Source: Planctomycetota bacterium (GTDB lineage: Bacteria > Planctomycetota > Planctomycetia > Planctomycetales > Planctomycetaceae). From it: DNA of 64,000 nt. The translations under genes and the position numbers were made by a program. Positions 39,606 to 50,957 of this stretch are shown piece after piece. How positions within the stretch are numbered: position 1 is the first letter of the stretch; each line of letters opens with the position of its first letter. The notes beneath the pieces are model-generated. The model was not told the DNA's origin. It did no database searches and saw only the letters and a list, made by a program, of their open reading frames with translations. Location of the stretch: the NCBI GenBank assembly GCA_003670925.1, contig QWQG01000186.1, forward strand, positions 21,505-85,504. Reading direction: 5' to 3'.

Positions 39606-41348
39606 TCAATGCAAAACAATAGCCCGTCCCGGGCTAGCATGGCAATCGCGAATCCGGGTGGGGGCGAACAAGAAATAGGCGTCCTTGGGGACGCTCCCTA
39701 AATTATACAGAAATTCCACTCCGACCATGTCGTGGCCACCGAGAGTCCAGTAGGTCATCAAAGCCTGCCGTGGATCAACTCCACCCAAATCAGGTGCATC
39801 AGTGCCGATACAGCGGACACCTTTGAGATGCAGATAGTTGATCGCGTCTGGGCTGAGGGCAGGCCAGCCTTCGGATTTTCCTGTGAGTGGATCCAGCCAG
39901 ACACCTTTGTCATCCGGCGTTGGTTTGAAGTGTTGATCAAGATGTCCGGTATGGAACAGTATAATTTGGTCACGTTCGTATGCCCCATGCGCCGTTTCAT
40001 CAGCTATTAGCAAATCGACGGTAATTTCAGGTGACGCTGGCCATGCCGATTTCTGCGTCGTGCCGACAAGACTGCGAACATCGACCACTCGAGCATCGCC
40101 GCAGGTCCAGTCGAGCGGCACTTTGTCGGTTGTGCGAGAACTCAATCCCCGCCTGCCGTATTTGGATTCATACTCCGCCAGCCAACCTCGAACTTCCGGG
40201 GAATATTCGACCGCAGCACCTTCCGGCGGAAGAGCAAAGGCAGGCGACACTAAATGAGTGCCTGCCGTCGCATCCATCAGATGTGTGTGGTGCCACATAT
40301 CAAGGTCAGGTGAGTACAGAAAATCGACTTTCAAATAGACTTGGCGGTGACGCCCTGCGAGCCGACCTGGATTTGTGACGGGAAGATTCATTGCCAGCGT
40401 CGGCGACAAGTCGATGGCACGCTTCTGACGTGTGGACGCAATCAGTCTTGCCGGAAGATCACCCCCGACAACAGCAAAGGCTCGTGTTTCAGAATACGGA
40501 CCATTTGCATGTTTTGGACCAAGCATGCAATAAAACGCCCCCGTCGCAGGCAGTTGGCCAAGATTCGTTGCTGCCTCAGTCCAGATCATTCCATGCCGTA
40601 GGCCAGCATAGTGCGTGGGCTCAGCGAGATTTGGCATCGGCCCCATGCTCGCGCTGTCAGTGCCAAGTGTCATCACGCCGCGGGTTGCGAGGAATTCCAT
40701 GGTCTCTGGATTTGGATCCGGATAGCCGGGTGATTTACGATCCACGACATCGGCGATATATCGCTGCCCCTCCGGAAAAGGGCGATAGTAAGTGTCGGAA
40801 TAATCGCTCCGAAACAGCACGACGTCACCTAATCTCAACTTACGATGCTGCTGCTCAAATCCTTCAATGTGGGATGGCAGAACAAGTGGACTCACTCCGT
40901 TTGGAGCCTTATCAAGCAAATCACGAACATCGATAATACAGGCTTCACCACCAAACTGCCATGCTTCAATTTTGTCTGTATAAGCAAGACCGAATGGACC
41001 GGATTTCTCCCGATTTAGGTCCGGACGCATCACCGAATGAGGCGGCACATCGAGTTGCGTTCCCGTATTTCCGTCGATCAAGAGTACGTCAATATTGTAG
41101 GCACTGTCCGCCCCAATCGCCTGTTCGTGGATCAATTGAAAACGCGGAAACGGATACGTCGGCCACGTCGCAGGGTATTCCGACGCGATCAGCAGCGAGC
41201 AATCCACGAACCGCGTTGTCGCTTCTCCCGTTTCTTGAGCAGTCAGAGAGTCGCCGACAACGCAACAGGCAATGAGCAAAAAACTAATGTGCACAGCCTC
41301 AATCGCTGTTCGATGCCGCATCCTGCTGGAACGCCGAAAGTCTATCAT
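39606..41348 (-). CDS. Secreted protein with two cyclase (kynurenine formamidase-like) domains
   Basis: Two repeats: 'FVDCSLLIASEYPATWPTYPFPRF...GNTGTQLDVPPHSV' and 'AIDLSPTLAMNLPVTNPG...ATAGTHLVSPAFAL', each followed by 'GDVVLFRSDYSD' / 'DQIILFHTGHLD'. Signal-peptide-like 'AVHISFLLIACCVVGDSLTAQ'. Confidence 0.82.
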   Translation of the reverse strand: MIDFRRSSRMRHRTAIEAVHISFLLIACCVVGDSLTAQETGEATTRFVDCSLLIASEYPATWPTYPFPRFQLIHEQAIGADSAYNIDVLLIDGNTGTQLDVPPHSVMRPDLNREKSGPFGLAYTDKIEAWQFGGEACIIDVRDLLDKAPNGVSPLVLPSHIEGFEQQHRKLRLGDVVLFRSDYSDTYYRPFPEGQRYIADVVDRKSPGYPDPNPETMEFLATRGVMTLGTDSASMGPMPNLAEPTHYAGLRHGMIWTEAATNLGQLPATGAFYCMLGPKHANGPYSETRAFAVVGGDLPARLIASTRQKRAIDLSPTLAMNLPVTNPGRLAGRHRQVYLKVDFLYSPDLDMWHHTHLMDATAGTHLVSPAFALPPEGAAVEYSPEVRGWLAEYESKYGRRGLSSRTTDKVPLDWTCGDARVVDVRSLVGTTQKSAWPASPEITVDLLIADETAHGAYERDQIILFHTGHLDQHFKPTPDDKGVWLDPLTGKSEGWPALSPDAINYLHLKGVRCIGTDAPDLGGVDPRQALMTYWTLGGHDMVGVEFLYNLGSVPKDAYFLFAPTRIRDCHASPGRAIVLH

Positions 41349-41684
41349 GGCTGTACCCCTGCTTTTGAAGTGAACCCAAAGCGTAGATTGCAACCGATGC
41401 GAAGCAGACTGTCCAGCGACTTCAAGAGTCGAGACTGCTCTCACAGAGCGCACATCAGCAATTCCGTCGCTCTTTCACAAAATAAGCTCTGCCAATCCGA
41501 CGCGTGAATACAACGACCACATGCATTTCCCGTCAAGCTTTGATGTACGACAGGAATTCCTGGCCGTCATGCAATCGATGCGGACCCCCGACATGCCTAG
41601 ACATCCGTTTTACGGAACGCTGAGCAAGTGTTCATTTTGTAAACAACGGCGACGAATTACAGCAAGCGCAAGCAGCCACATTGT

Positions 41685-42989
41685 TCAGAGGCCCTGTGAT
41701 TCAGCAATGAGCGTATTCAGGCGTTCCAGAGCAGTAGCGCGATTCGTGAGAATTTCATCCAGTTGCTCGTTCCGAATTTTCGTCAACAAGACACGAAACA
41801 CTGGCCCCTCAGGCACATGCCTAGCCTTTAAATCCTGTCCATCGACAAGCGGGAGCGGACACAGTTTAGAACCACGCAGGGAGGAGACGTAATTGCGGCA
41901 AAAATCGACATCAAACGCCACACGATTTTCAGCCGCCGCAATTGCTGCTGACATTTGAAGCAGCCATTCAAAATACGGGTGATCAAGCAACGGCTTGCGA
42001 ACATGCAATGGTTTTCGAGGGATGTCGGAGAGTATCGGCAGCGATTCTGCCAGCCAGCAAATAGCATCCACTTCGTCGTTCGAAAGTTTGAGTCGGCGGC
42101 AGATGGCTTCAATCTTAGCTGTTTTTGGGGGGGGCAAACTTGGCTGATGCAACGACCGCAGCATCAAAGCCATGGCCGGTTCAAACTGCTCCGAGATCAG
42201 ATAGTGAAGTGTGCGTTCCATCAGAGTCAGTTCTGCGTCACGTTTCCCACCCGAAGCTTCAGAATTGAGTTCCGGAAAAACTTCAATGAACAAGCCAGTC
42301 TGGATCAACAAGCGAAAGGAATGCGCGCGAGTCTCATGGGACAGCATTCGCTTCAGTTCTTGCGCAATGCGTTCCTCGCTAATCTGACTAATCTGCTGAC
42401 GAAGGTGATACACGGCTGCGGCCGTGGCGGGATCTAGCGCGAATCCGAATGTTGCTGCAAACCTGACGGCGCGAAGCATTCGCAGCTTGTCTTCGGTAAA
42501 TCTCGCGATTGGATCACCAATGGCTCGCACAATGCCTGCGGCAAGATCTTCACGTCCGCCGACATAGTCGATCACGGTTTCATCGATGGGATCAAAAAAC
42601 ATGCCGTTAATCGTGAAGTCGCGGCGGCGGGCATCTTCTTCTGGTCGGCAGAACATCACACTGCTTGGGCGGCGGCCATCGAGGTAGTCACCGTCGCTGC
42701 GGAATGTGGCCACTTCGATTTGCCCAGCAGCTTTGTCTGGCCCTTGGACCATGACCACGCCAAAGCTAGCGCCCACAGCGACTGTCCGCCGTCGTCCAAA
42801 GATGCGGATGACGTCGTCAGGTGTAGCAGTGCTCGCAAGATCATAGTCCTTCGGCAATTTCCCAAGGACATGGTCACGCACGCAACCACCTGCCCAGAGC
42901 GTTTCAAATCCAGCCCGACGGAGCGTACATACAGTCTCCACAGCAAATCTGCGGCGGTGGTCTTCTGATTGGGAATCGGTGGATGCCAA
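41685..42989 (-). CDS. CCA tRNA nucleotidyltransferase / poly(A) polymerase family
   Basis: 'GFETLWAGGCVRDHVLGKLPKDYDLASTATPDDV', 'RRRDFTINGMFFDP', 'IARFTEDKLRMLRAVRFAATFGF'. Confidence 0.95.
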   Translation of the reverse strand: MASTDSQSEDHRRRFAVETVCTLRRAGFETLWAGGCVRDHVLGKLPKDYDLASTATPDDVIRIFGRRRTVAVGASFGVVMVQGPDKAAGQIEVATFRSDGDYLDGRRPSSVMFCRPEEDARRRDFTINGMFFDPIDETVIDYVGGREDLAAGIVRAIGDPIARFTEDKLRMLRAVRFAATFGFALDPATAAAVYHLRQQISQISEERIAQELKRMLSHETRAHSFRLLIQTGLFIEVFPELNSEASGGKRDAELTLMERTLHYLISEQFEPAMALMLRSLHQPSLPPPKTAKIEAICRRLKLSNDEVDAICWLAESLPILSDIPRKPLHVRKPLLDHPYFEWLLQMSAAIAAAENRVAFDVDFCRNYVSSLRGSKLCPLPLVDGQDLKARHVPEGPVFRVLLTKIRNEQLDEILTNRATALERLNTLIAESQGL

Positions 42990-42995
42990 TGTGTG

Positions 42996-43826
42996 TTACT
43001 TAAACGAAAAAATATCGGCTGTCGGAAGCTCCGCGATGGATCTGAGTCCGAAAAGTTTTAAAAATTTTGGTGTAGTACCATACGACACATCTGTTCTCTT
43101 TGTTCCGTTCCGTTGCAGTTCAACCAACTGCAGGCGCAGTAATTGGCGGAGCAAAGGCATGGTTGATTCGCGCCCGATAGACTCAACCTGTTCCTTCTCG
43201 ACAGGCTGATTCCATGCCACAAAAGCCAAGACCTCCAACGTCTCAGGCGACAGTTTCACGTCGCGTGGTCCAGTGCCGAATGAGCGAGTGCTGACCTCTT
43301 GAAAATCTTCACGCATTTGCAATTGATATCCGCCTTCGTGCAAACGAATTTCGTACGGCCGATTTTCGCGTTGGTAGGACTGATTCAGTGAATCAACGAG
43401 CGATACGGCAACACGATTATGGACATCCTGTCCGATCAACGATGCCAGTTTTCGTGCAGTGAGTGCTACATTGCCGCCCACAAATACGGCTGCTTCGATT
43501 ACTTCACGCGGTGAGACACGCCGCAAGCCGTCAACGAGTACCGCGTTGCCAGACGCTTCAGCCGCTGCGGCAGTGGACTTCAAATCTTCCGCTAGTTGCG
43601 CACCGATCGAAAACCCGTCCGAAGCCGATTCTTCCTCGACACCGCCACCCCCAGGTGGCTCAACAATATCGCCCATCACCGACCCGACTTGTCGTTCGGC
43701 CGCATCAAGTGCATCCAATGCCTGACGGTAGGCCATCTCAATATCATCGATTGCAAAATCCTGCTCAGGAAACTGCAAATCGTCAAGTTCATCGTCCTCG
43801 CCAAGAACGACGTCTGCATCAGACAT
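42996..43826 (-). CDS. scpB: SMC-Scp complex subunit ScpB
   Basis: 'VIEAAVFVGGNVALTARKLASLI...YEIRLHEGGYQLQMREDF...LSPETLEVLAFVAWNQPVEKEQVESIGR...VSYGTTPKFLKLFGL'. Confidence 0.9.
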   Translation of the reverse strand: MSDADVVLGEDDELDDLQFPEQDFAIDDIEMAYRQALDALDAAERQVGSVMGDIVEPPGGGGVEEESASDGFSIGAQLAEDLKSTAAAAEASGNAVLVDGLRRVSPREVIEAAVFVGGNVALTARKLASLIGQDVHNRVAVSLVDSLNQSYQRENRPYEIRLHEGGYQLQMREDFQEVSTRSFGTGPRDVKLSPETLEVLAFVAWNQPVEKEQVESIGRESTMPLLRQLLRLQLVELQRNGTKRTDVSYGTTPKFLKLFGLRSIAELPTADIFSFK

Positions 43827-43836
43827 GACGGTCTCT

Positions 43837-45573
43837 CTACTCGAAGTTTTCCTTTGAGAACGCGGACATCATCTTACCCACAAATCGCAAAAGTCCGGTA
43901 TTGCTGGTGAATTCACCGACCCACGTACTTTCTTCCGTGGTGATGACTAGTGAAAAGTCATCTTCCGTCACGAGGGCTGCGAGTGCACGTTCACGGATCC
44001 GCGCCTGTTCACGACGTAGTTTTTGTTCTTCAGCAGTCAGGTCCCTTGGCTTGTTGTCATTCGCCACCGCATCGATGCGTTTTGCCCAAGGCAACAGGTT
44101 GCCGTCTACACGAAACGCCACCGGATTTACGGTAGGCTCGCCAACGGCCATGACCGTGGATTTCAAAGTTGCCAGTCCATCTTGGCCAGCAGCCATCCAG
44201 ACCGTCCGTGGCCCCACGCCAATAAACATATCGCTATGGCCTCCAAATACTTTGTCGAAGATAGAAATAAAACCTTCGGCAATCTGAATTTTGTGGATAT
44301 CCACGTCACCGACTTTTTCCAGATTCAGTTGCACTGCATTGCCTTTGCCCGCATCGGTGAGGAGCGGCAAGATTTGATTCATCTCGGCGGCGGTTGGGGA
44401 GACAAACGCAGCAACCGTGGTAAAACGGTCCTTGCCGTCCGGCACAGATTCGACGAAACCGTTCAGGTGCCCGGATGTCACGCTGGATTCCAACACGCTC
44501 ACCACGCCCGCTACAAACTTATTAAATGCTGTTTTTTCGGCATCTGAACGTGTCTTGTTGGCCGTGAGACGGCCTTGGATATCAACTTTGCTCAACGCAA
44601 GGGTTTCCTGCAAATGGGCCTTGCGGAGTGCATCAAGCGGATGACTGACGCGGAGCGACAACGCGGAACCGTTCAACCGTTGCAGGCTCGCAAAGGCATC
44701 AGGTTGTTGACCATACTCTGCGATGGTTGCTTCGATCGCTGTGCCGGGTATAGCCGTCATGATGGTTCGCAGATTGACTTTCGGCGCAACAGGGTTGGTG
44801 CGATCCAGCGTCAGTGTCATCAGTAATTGATCTGCCTGGGACATGAGACGTTCCGCTTCGTCGTACAGTTGGCGAGCGCTTGATTTACGCAACTGAAACC
44901 CAGTGGCTTTTTCATCCGGTCGCTGCTTAATCAAGGCTAAGTTTTTTTCCCGGATCGGTTTGAACATATTGACGCGATGTGTGATCGCCGCAGGTGACAC
45001 ATCAATATTTTTAATTTCCGCAATCAAGTTTTCGTTCAGGGTCGTCGGCGTCAGTGCGGCTTTCAGCACGGTCTCTTTTATTTGAACCAGCAGAGCCTTG
45101 TCAGTAGTGATCATGAAAAATGCATATTGCAACTCAACATCGATTTTCATCCAACCATATTCGTTTGCATCACTTTCAATTGTGTACATTTTACGGTCCG
45201 TCGGACTGCGCACGAGACGATAACCCAGTGAATCCAGATTCTCTTTAAACGCCTTGGCTGGATCACTTCCAGCCAGTAATGGCACGCAGATCAAATAACC
45301 AGGCGGATCGATACCCGTCATGATCTGAATCTGGACTTCACGAGTCTCGTCAATCCCGATAATGAAAGTGTCAATGTAGCCCTGAATGTTTTCCCACTGC
45401 TTCTGTTCACCGGGCGTGGTGAGATCGATGGTTTTCATCAAATCTGACTTCAGCAAATTGAAGCCTGGGTGTGCCACGACAAGGCGCGAATCCAGTGGGG
45501 TCTGCGCAAAAGTTGGATGGGAGAGTGCAAGCAAAAGGACTACCAAGGACACTGAGCGAACTGCGGTTAGCAT
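43837..45573 (-). CDS. Secreted protein of unknown function
   Basis: In-frame Met at 45573 gives 'MLTAVRSVSLVVLLLALSHPTFAQ' signal peptide; long uninterrupted ORF. Confidence 0.8.
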   Translation of the reverse strand: MLTAVRSVSLVVLLLALSHPTFAQTPLDSRLVVAHPGFNLLKSDLMKTIDLTTPGEQKQWENIQGYIDTFIIGIDETREVQIQIMTGIDPPGYLICVPLLAGSDPAKAFKENLDSLGYRLVRSPTDRKMYTIESDANEYGWMKIDVELQYAFFMITTDKALLVQIKETVLKAALTPTTLNENLIAEIKNIDVSPAAITHRVNMFKPIREKNLALIKQRPDEKATGFQLRKSSARQLYDEAERLMSQADQLLMTLTLDRTNPVAPKVNLRTIMTAIPGTAIEATIAEYGQQPDAFASLQRLNGSALSLRVSHPLDALRKAHLQETLALSKVDIQGRLTANKTRSDAEKTAFNKFVAGVVSVLESSVTSGHLNGFVESVPDGKDRFTTVAAFVSPTAAEMNQILPLLTDAGKGNAVQLNLEKVGDVDIHKIQIAEGFISIFDKVFGGHSDMFIGVGPRTVWMAAGQDGLATLKSTVMAVGEPTVNPVAFRVDGNLLPWAKRIDAVANDNKPRDLTAEEQKLRREQARIRERALAALVTEDDFSLVITTEESTWVGEFTSNTGLLRFVGKMMSAFSKENFE

Positions 45574-46034
45574 GTGGTCACCGAAAATTGAGATGGGAAT
45601 TTTAGTGTTGTCGGATGTCTCGTAATTCGCGTTCAAGAGTTCGCAAACTGCGATGCCGGTATGATCGTCATCAAACACGTGGAATTGCAGCTTTCAAGCA
45701 GAAGTCTGCAGCGGTCAGTTGTCCACGTCTGGCGATTATATCTGAACCAGGCAAGACGGGTAAAGGCAGGTTGCTGAGTGTCGGCGACCTACGCGGAATA
45801 CGGATTCCTGAAATTGAGTAAAAATCGGCTGAAACTGCTTCATTCTCGGTTTCCGTAGCTGTTCCGCTTTCCAGTTTGCTCAACCTTGGCCGTTTGAACA
45901 TGCGGATGCGTTTTTGTTATACCGCACGCGGTTGGCAGCGAGGTTGTTTAGCCTCAAGGATCTAGTTGCCCTGATTTACGTCTGAACATTCTCAACTTGC
46001 AAATTCATCAGCAGACAAATTACAAGAGTTCCAC

Positions 46035-47456
46035 ATGCCCCGCGATTTTCTAAGAGGTGCGAAAGAGTCCTACGATGTTGTTGTGATCGGCAGCGGCCTC
46101 GCCGGTCTCACGTCTGCCAATATTCTCGCACGCCAGGGATTGAGGGTATTGCTCTTGGAACACCACTATCAACTTGGTGGCATGGCGACGTGGTTTAAAC
46201 GTGCGGGCGGACACATTTTTGATATTTCGTTGCATGGTTTTCCTTTCGGCATGATCAAGAGTTGTCGCAAGTACTGGACGCCCGAAATTGCTGAATCTAT
46301 CGTGCCGCTCAAGGGTATTCGTTTTGAAAATCCTCAATTCTCGCTGCGGACGACGTTCACCCGCGAAGACTTTACGAAGATCCTGATCGAACGTTTCGGG
46401 ATTTCCCAGGAAACGGTGCAACAGTTTTTCGACACAGCCCGCAGTATGAATTTTTTTGACGGACAATTGAAAACGATCCGTGATCTGTTTGAACAGTTTT
46501 TCCCTGGACGCGATGATGTCGTGCGGCTGCTAATGGAGCCGATCACGTACGCAAATGGTTCGACCCTTGATGACCCAGCCATCACATACGGAATTGTGTT
46601 CTCGAACTTTATGCAAAAAGGTGTCTACACATTTGAGGGTGGCACTGACTCGCTAGTGAGCCGCATGCGTGATGAACTTATTCGCAACGGAGTGGATATT
46701 CGGATTCGGTGTCTGGTTGAAAAGATTGAGGTGTCGCTGGACCGAAAAGTCACGGGGGTGATTGTGAATGGACAACGCATCGGATGCCGAGCCGTCGTTT
46801 CAAATGCAAACATTCGTGCGACAATTTTTAATCTTGTCGGGGAACAGCACTTTGATGCTAAGTTTATCGGGGATGCCCAAGCAGTGCGCCTGAATAACAG
46901 CTCCTGCCAAGTCTATATGGGATTAAAGCCGGGTGAAAGTTTTGACGAAAGTTGCGGTGATCTGCTGTTCCATTCCGAGCATACAGGCTTTGACATCGAT
47001 GCGATGCTCAGCCGCAACGTGAGTAGCCGGACCTTTAGTTTTTACTACCCGTCGACAAGACCAGGGAGCAATCGGTGGCTCATCGTGTCATCGACGAATG
47101 CAAATTATCGCGATTGGGCGGAACTTCCGGAAGAGGAATACGAAACCTCAAAGAAGCTGTTAGTGGAGTCTACGCTTGACTGCCTTGAGGCGTATGTTCC
47201 AGACGTGCGGAGAAAGCTTGATCATGCTGAAGCTGCGACGCCACGCACTTTTGAACACTACACGCGGCATCTCGCCGGGTCATCGTTTGGGACAAAGTTT
47301 GAGGGCCTGCAGGTCAGCCGCGACTTGCCTCAACAGGTGGCGGGCCTGTTTCACGCCGGGAGTGTAGGCATCATCATGTCCGGCTGGCTCGGAGCGGTCA
47401 ATTATGGTGTGATCGTGAGCAACGATGTGGATAAGTTTTTGGCAGCATCACCGTAA
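46035..47456 (+). CDS. CrtI/phytoene desaturase-like FAD-dependent oxidoreductase
   Basis: '[57 protein letters not shown]', C-terminal '[29 protein letters not shown]'. Confidence 0.88.
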   Translation: MPRDFLRGAKESYDVVVIGSGLAGLTSANILARQGLRVLLLEHHYQLGGMATWFKRAGGHIFDISLHGFPFGMIKSCRKYWTPEIAESIVPLKGIRFENPQFSLRTTFTREDFTKILIERFGISQETVQQFFDTARSMNFFDGQLKTIRDLFEQFFPGRDDVVRLLMEPITYANGSTLDDPAITYGIVFSNFMQKGVYTFEGGTDSLVSRMRDELIRNGVDIRIRCLVEKIEVSLDRKVTGVIVNGQRIGCRAVVSNANIRATIFNLVGEQHFDAKFIGDAQAVRLNNSSCQVYMGLKPGESFDESCGDLLFHSEHTGFDIDAMLSRNVSSRTFSFYYPSTRPGSNRWLIVSSTNANYRDWAELPEEEYETSKKLLVESTLDCLEAYVPDVRRKLDHAEAATPRTFEHYTRHLAGSSFGTKFEGLQVSRDLPQQVAGLFHAGSVGIIMSGWLGAVNYGVIVSNDVDKFLAASP

Positions 47457-47472
47457 TCGCTGGGACAATCCC

Positions 47473-48012
47473 CTATCGGGTCTCAAGTATTCCCATTTCT
47501 TGGCCGTTTACGGGATTAAGCCGTATGACTTCGGCCAATTTCCACTGCGAGCCGACGCGTTTCCAGATCGTTTTCCAACGGCTGAAAACACGGGTGATCA
47601 TGTCGCTCTGATTCACCTTTAGCGTTCCGTTTGCACGCAGTTCAGCCTTCGCGGTCTGGCCGTTGGCCTCCACGGTCACTTCCAAGTCTTTAATGTGAAA
47701 ATCTTTTGTAAGTGTGACCATATTTAATCCCTCCGCTGCTGTTTCACGCAACTTTGGTGACTTGTCGTCGATGCAACTATTGATCACGTCCTGATTGTGC
47801 TCTCGGAACGCAACTAGCATGATTTGCAACTGCACTTCAACTTCTTCACTGGGCGTCACGACTGCCGACTCGAACACATACAATCCTGCTGCCGTGAGCA
47901 GACATATGCCACACGTAGAACGCCCTTTTGACGCTCCTGAAATCAATGCGATTACTGCTGTTCCAACAAGCAGCAACAACAACGGCCAGGGATTTTCGCT
48001 GAGCCAAGACAT
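47473..48012 (-). CDS. Hypothetical membrane-anchored protein
   Basis: Two N-terminal TM segments ('WPLLLLLVGTAVIALISGASKG', 'TCGICLLTAAGLYVFESAVV') then a soluble domain. Confidence 0.75.
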   Translation of the reverse strand: MSWLSENPWPLLLLLVGTAVIALISGASKGRSTCGICLLTAAGLYVFESAVVTPSEEVEVQLQIMLVAFREHNQDVINSCIDDKSPKLRETAAEGLNMVTLTKDFHIKDLEVTVEANGQTAKAELRANGTLKVNQSDMITRVFSRWKTIWKRVGSQWKLAEVIRLNPVNGQEMGILETR

Positions 48013-48024
48013 TAGGGCAACTCC

Positions 48025-49170
48025 TTATTTAGGCACTCGTTGTCGTCTGATATAAGAAACGAGTTCCTCCTCCATTTCGTCTGGCAATTTCCCAAAAGCC
48101 GCCAAGAATTCTTGAGTTCGTGCTGCGTCATTTAGCCCAACCATCGGTTTTCGCTGCGACAGGGTGACCAAATATTTCTGCATTTCAACTTTTTTTTCAC
48201 GCACAAGGAAGTGCGTCAAAGCCCAGGCTTTGCCATACGCGGCTGGCATCTCGGCTGAATCCATAAATGCGGAGTCGGATTCAATGAGAGTGTTCATGGT
48301 TCCCGAGACATGATGATCGTCGAGCAGTTTCATGAACCCGGGTTGATGGCGACGATTTACAAGGCCGGGACGATTCCAAAGCAACGATGATCGCGACGAA
48401 GTCGTTTCAAAGTACATGGCTAGCCCCTCGGAAATCCAAAGTGGATTGTCCGCCATCCGCACCTGAAGTCCAGAATTGAACGCCAGTTGATGAACCGCTT
48501 CGTGCACGACAGTGGCGACCTGCAGCGGCTTCTCAGACAGGCGTCGCCGAATTGTCGATGCTGACCTAACTGACCGATCTCCAGTCAGATCCAGCAGCAA
48601 TGTTTGATTGTCTGTGACGGAATAGTATCCCGGTGTATCTGCAAACGAAATTTCTGGATGTTGTTTGGCTGCAAATGTCTGAAATTCTCCGCTGCTGGCG
48701 AAGATCACAATCGGCAACCTCTGTATCGGTGCCGTCACCTCAATCTTCTGTTCGGCCATAAAAAGAAAATACTGATCAAAGACCACTTCCAGTAACTTGC
48801 CGCAGAATTCAACATACTCCGGCGCGGAGTTGGAGCAGACAACGTAATGCGCTGTCTCTGTGATTTCAAATCCAGCGGGAACTTGCAGTAAGAGATCCGT
48901 GGCCAACTCTGCTGACGTACACCGCACGAATGGTTCCGCGGTATCCTCCCGGGCTTGAATCTGTCCAGCCGAAATCTGATGTAATCGACCATTGCGCTCC
49001 TCCAAGAGCACGGCACTGTTTGGGATTTCAGCGACAATTCGTCCCGTCAAGACGGTCGACTTTGGCTCCCCAAGTGTGAGCTTCCATGTGGACTCGTCAC
49101 CAGCGCTGCACGGATGCAACCTCGTCAACAAGAGACAAACGGCGACGATGATGGAGAGGCGAAAAACCAT
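48025..49170 (-). CDS. DUF1570-domain protein (putative metalloprotease-like, HExxH-type)
   Basis: 'VATVVHEAVHQLAFNSGLQVRMADNPLWISEGLAMYFET' with HEAVH; signal peptide 'MVFRLSIIVAVCLLLTRLHPCSAGDE'. Confidence 0.82.
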   Translation of the reverse strand: MVFRLSIIVAVCLLLTRLHPCSAGDESTWKLTLGEPKSTVLTGRIVAEIPNSAVLLEERNGRLHQISAGQIQAREDTAEPFVRCTSAELATDLLLQVPAGFEITETAHYVVCSNSAPEYVEFCGKLLEVVFDQYFLFMAEQKIEVTAPIQRLPIVIFASSGEFQTFAAKQHPEISFADTPGYYSVTDNQTLLLDLTGDRSVRSASTIRRRLSEKPLQVATVVHEAVHQLAFNSGLQVRMADNPLWISEGLAMYFETTSSRSSLLWNRPGLVNRRHQPGFMKLLDDHHVSGTMNTLIESDSAFMDSAEMPAAYGKAWALTHFLVREKKVEMQKYLVTLSQRKPMVGLNDAARTQEFLAAFGKLPDEMEEELVSYIRRQRVPK

Positions 49171-49819
49171 AGGTCAAATCGCAGGATGATTTCGTGCCAA
49201 GAGGAACTGTCTCAACAAACCTTCAGTGACATCTTGATCGCAAGGAACATTTAGTCATTGCCAACCAAGCAGTAGCGACGCATCGGCGGTCCACTTTAAG
49301 TCCCTGAATTTACCCTGCGTACGCCTCGCCTGCAATCCACTTCGACGCAGGTAGTAGGAAGCGTGGGATGGGTGTTGGAACTATAAAAGCGGTTAAGAAA
49401 CTCTGGCGTACGGCGCGCCAAAAGGGCAACGCTCGGGTGCACTCAGTTTTCTGCTGGAGCGTGATTGACATTTCAGATCGTCAAAGCGATTGCTTCGGAA
49501 TTGCAAGTAGAGTTAAATCCGCAGGAGAACTGTGTCTTAATTATTGAGTAAGATTGCAAACCCCAATTATCCGGTGCCGTTCACGTTGGTGTCGCGACAA
49601 CACGCTCGATGGGCATCGCCCTCGTAAAATACGCTGCGATTCCGACGTTCATTTTGGCTAGAATTATGTAATATACCCAATATTTCCGGACAGATGGCTC
49701 GTCCACAAATCAGCACTAAAAACCAGCCAGTGTTTTTACCATGCAGTCGTCAGTGGCGCAGGGGTGAATCGATTCAACAGTCCGGAGTCCATACTTCAGC
49801 CACATTAGGAAAGTCTGCC

Positions 49820-50737
49820 ATGCAACTTGGATTTGTAAGCGCGATCCTTCCAGAACAAACCTTTGACCGTACCTTTCAGATTGGGGCGGAGATTGGTTAC
49901 GACTGCGTTGAAGTCTGTTGCTGGCCTGCAGGTAAGGCGGAGCGACGATATGCTGGGGTCAGTCATCTCGATGTAGCTCATCTGACTGAACTCATGGTGA
50001 CTGACATTCGCCAGACCATCGATGCCACAGGCGTGTTGATCAGTGCCTTGGGGTATTATCCCAATCCGCTAAGTCCGGTCGCAGGGGAAGCGGAGGCGGC
50101 AATCGCTCATCTGCATGTCGTGATCGAAGCAGCGTATCGGCTGGGTCTGGCCCACGTCAATACGTTCGTGGGGCGAGATTGGACGTTGTCTGTCGATGAC
50201 AACTGGCCACGATTCCTGACTACTTGGAAACCACTCATTGATTTGGCTGAAGACCGTGGAATTCGCATCGGCATCGAAAATTGCCCGATGCTGTTCAGTG
50301 CCGACGAATGGCCGGGCGGAAAAAATCTGGCGACGACGCCTGAGATCTGGACGCGCATGTTTTCCGACATTCATTCCGATTGCTTCGGCTTGAACTACGA
50401 TCCGTCACATATGATTTGGCAGCACATGGATTATCTGGCACCGATGCGAGATTTTAGTGACAAGCTCTTTCACATTCATGCGAAGGATGTTCGGATCGAT
50501 CGACATCGGCTGAATCAAGTCGGCATCATGGCACATCCGTCGAAGTTCCACACGCCGAAATTGCCCGGATTGGGCGACGTCAATTGGGGCAAGTTTTTTT
50601 CCACGCTTACTGACTGCGGTTATCGCGGCCCAGTCTGCGTGGAAGTCGAAGACCGCGCCTATGAGGGGAGTTTAGACGAACGCTTAAAAGCACTTCGCCA
50701 GAGTCACACGTTTCTCAGAAATTTCATTCCAAAATAG
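49820..50737 (+). CDS. Sugar phosphate isomerase/epimerase (xylose isomerase-like TIM barrel)
   Basis: ATG 49820 '[36 protein letters not shown]', '[17 protein letters not shown]', '[34 protein letters not shown]'. Confidence 0.9.
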   Translation: MQLGFVSAILPEQTFDRTFQIGAEIGYDCVEVCCWPAGKAERRYAGVSHLDVAHLTELMVTDIRQTIDATGVLISALGYYPNPLSPVAGEAEAAIAHLHVVIEAAYRLGLAHVNTFVGRDWTLSVDDNWPRFLTTWKPLIDLAEDRGIRIGIENCPMLFSADEWPGGKNLATTPEIWTRMFSDIHSDCFGLNYDPSHMIWQHMDYLAPMRDFSDKLFHIHAKDVRIDRHRLNQVGIMAHPSKFHTPKLPGLGDVNWGKFFSTLTDCGYRGPVCVEVEDRAYEGSLDERLKALRQSHTFLRNFIPK

Positions 50738-50957
50738 GATCCCCAGCCGTGGTGTAAGCTGGCAACTTTTAAGCGTCATTAACAGTGTATAAACCTCAGC
50801 GACCGGAATCAGGAGTATTACGATACGCCTGACATTTTTTGTCATTGGAGGTTTTTTGCTCGCAAACCAACTGGGTATTGCACCGCGCATCCGCGTCTTC
50901 GAGATCCAGATTGAGGGGCCGATCAACAAGCACTGGCCAGCGAAAAGTTCCATCGCC

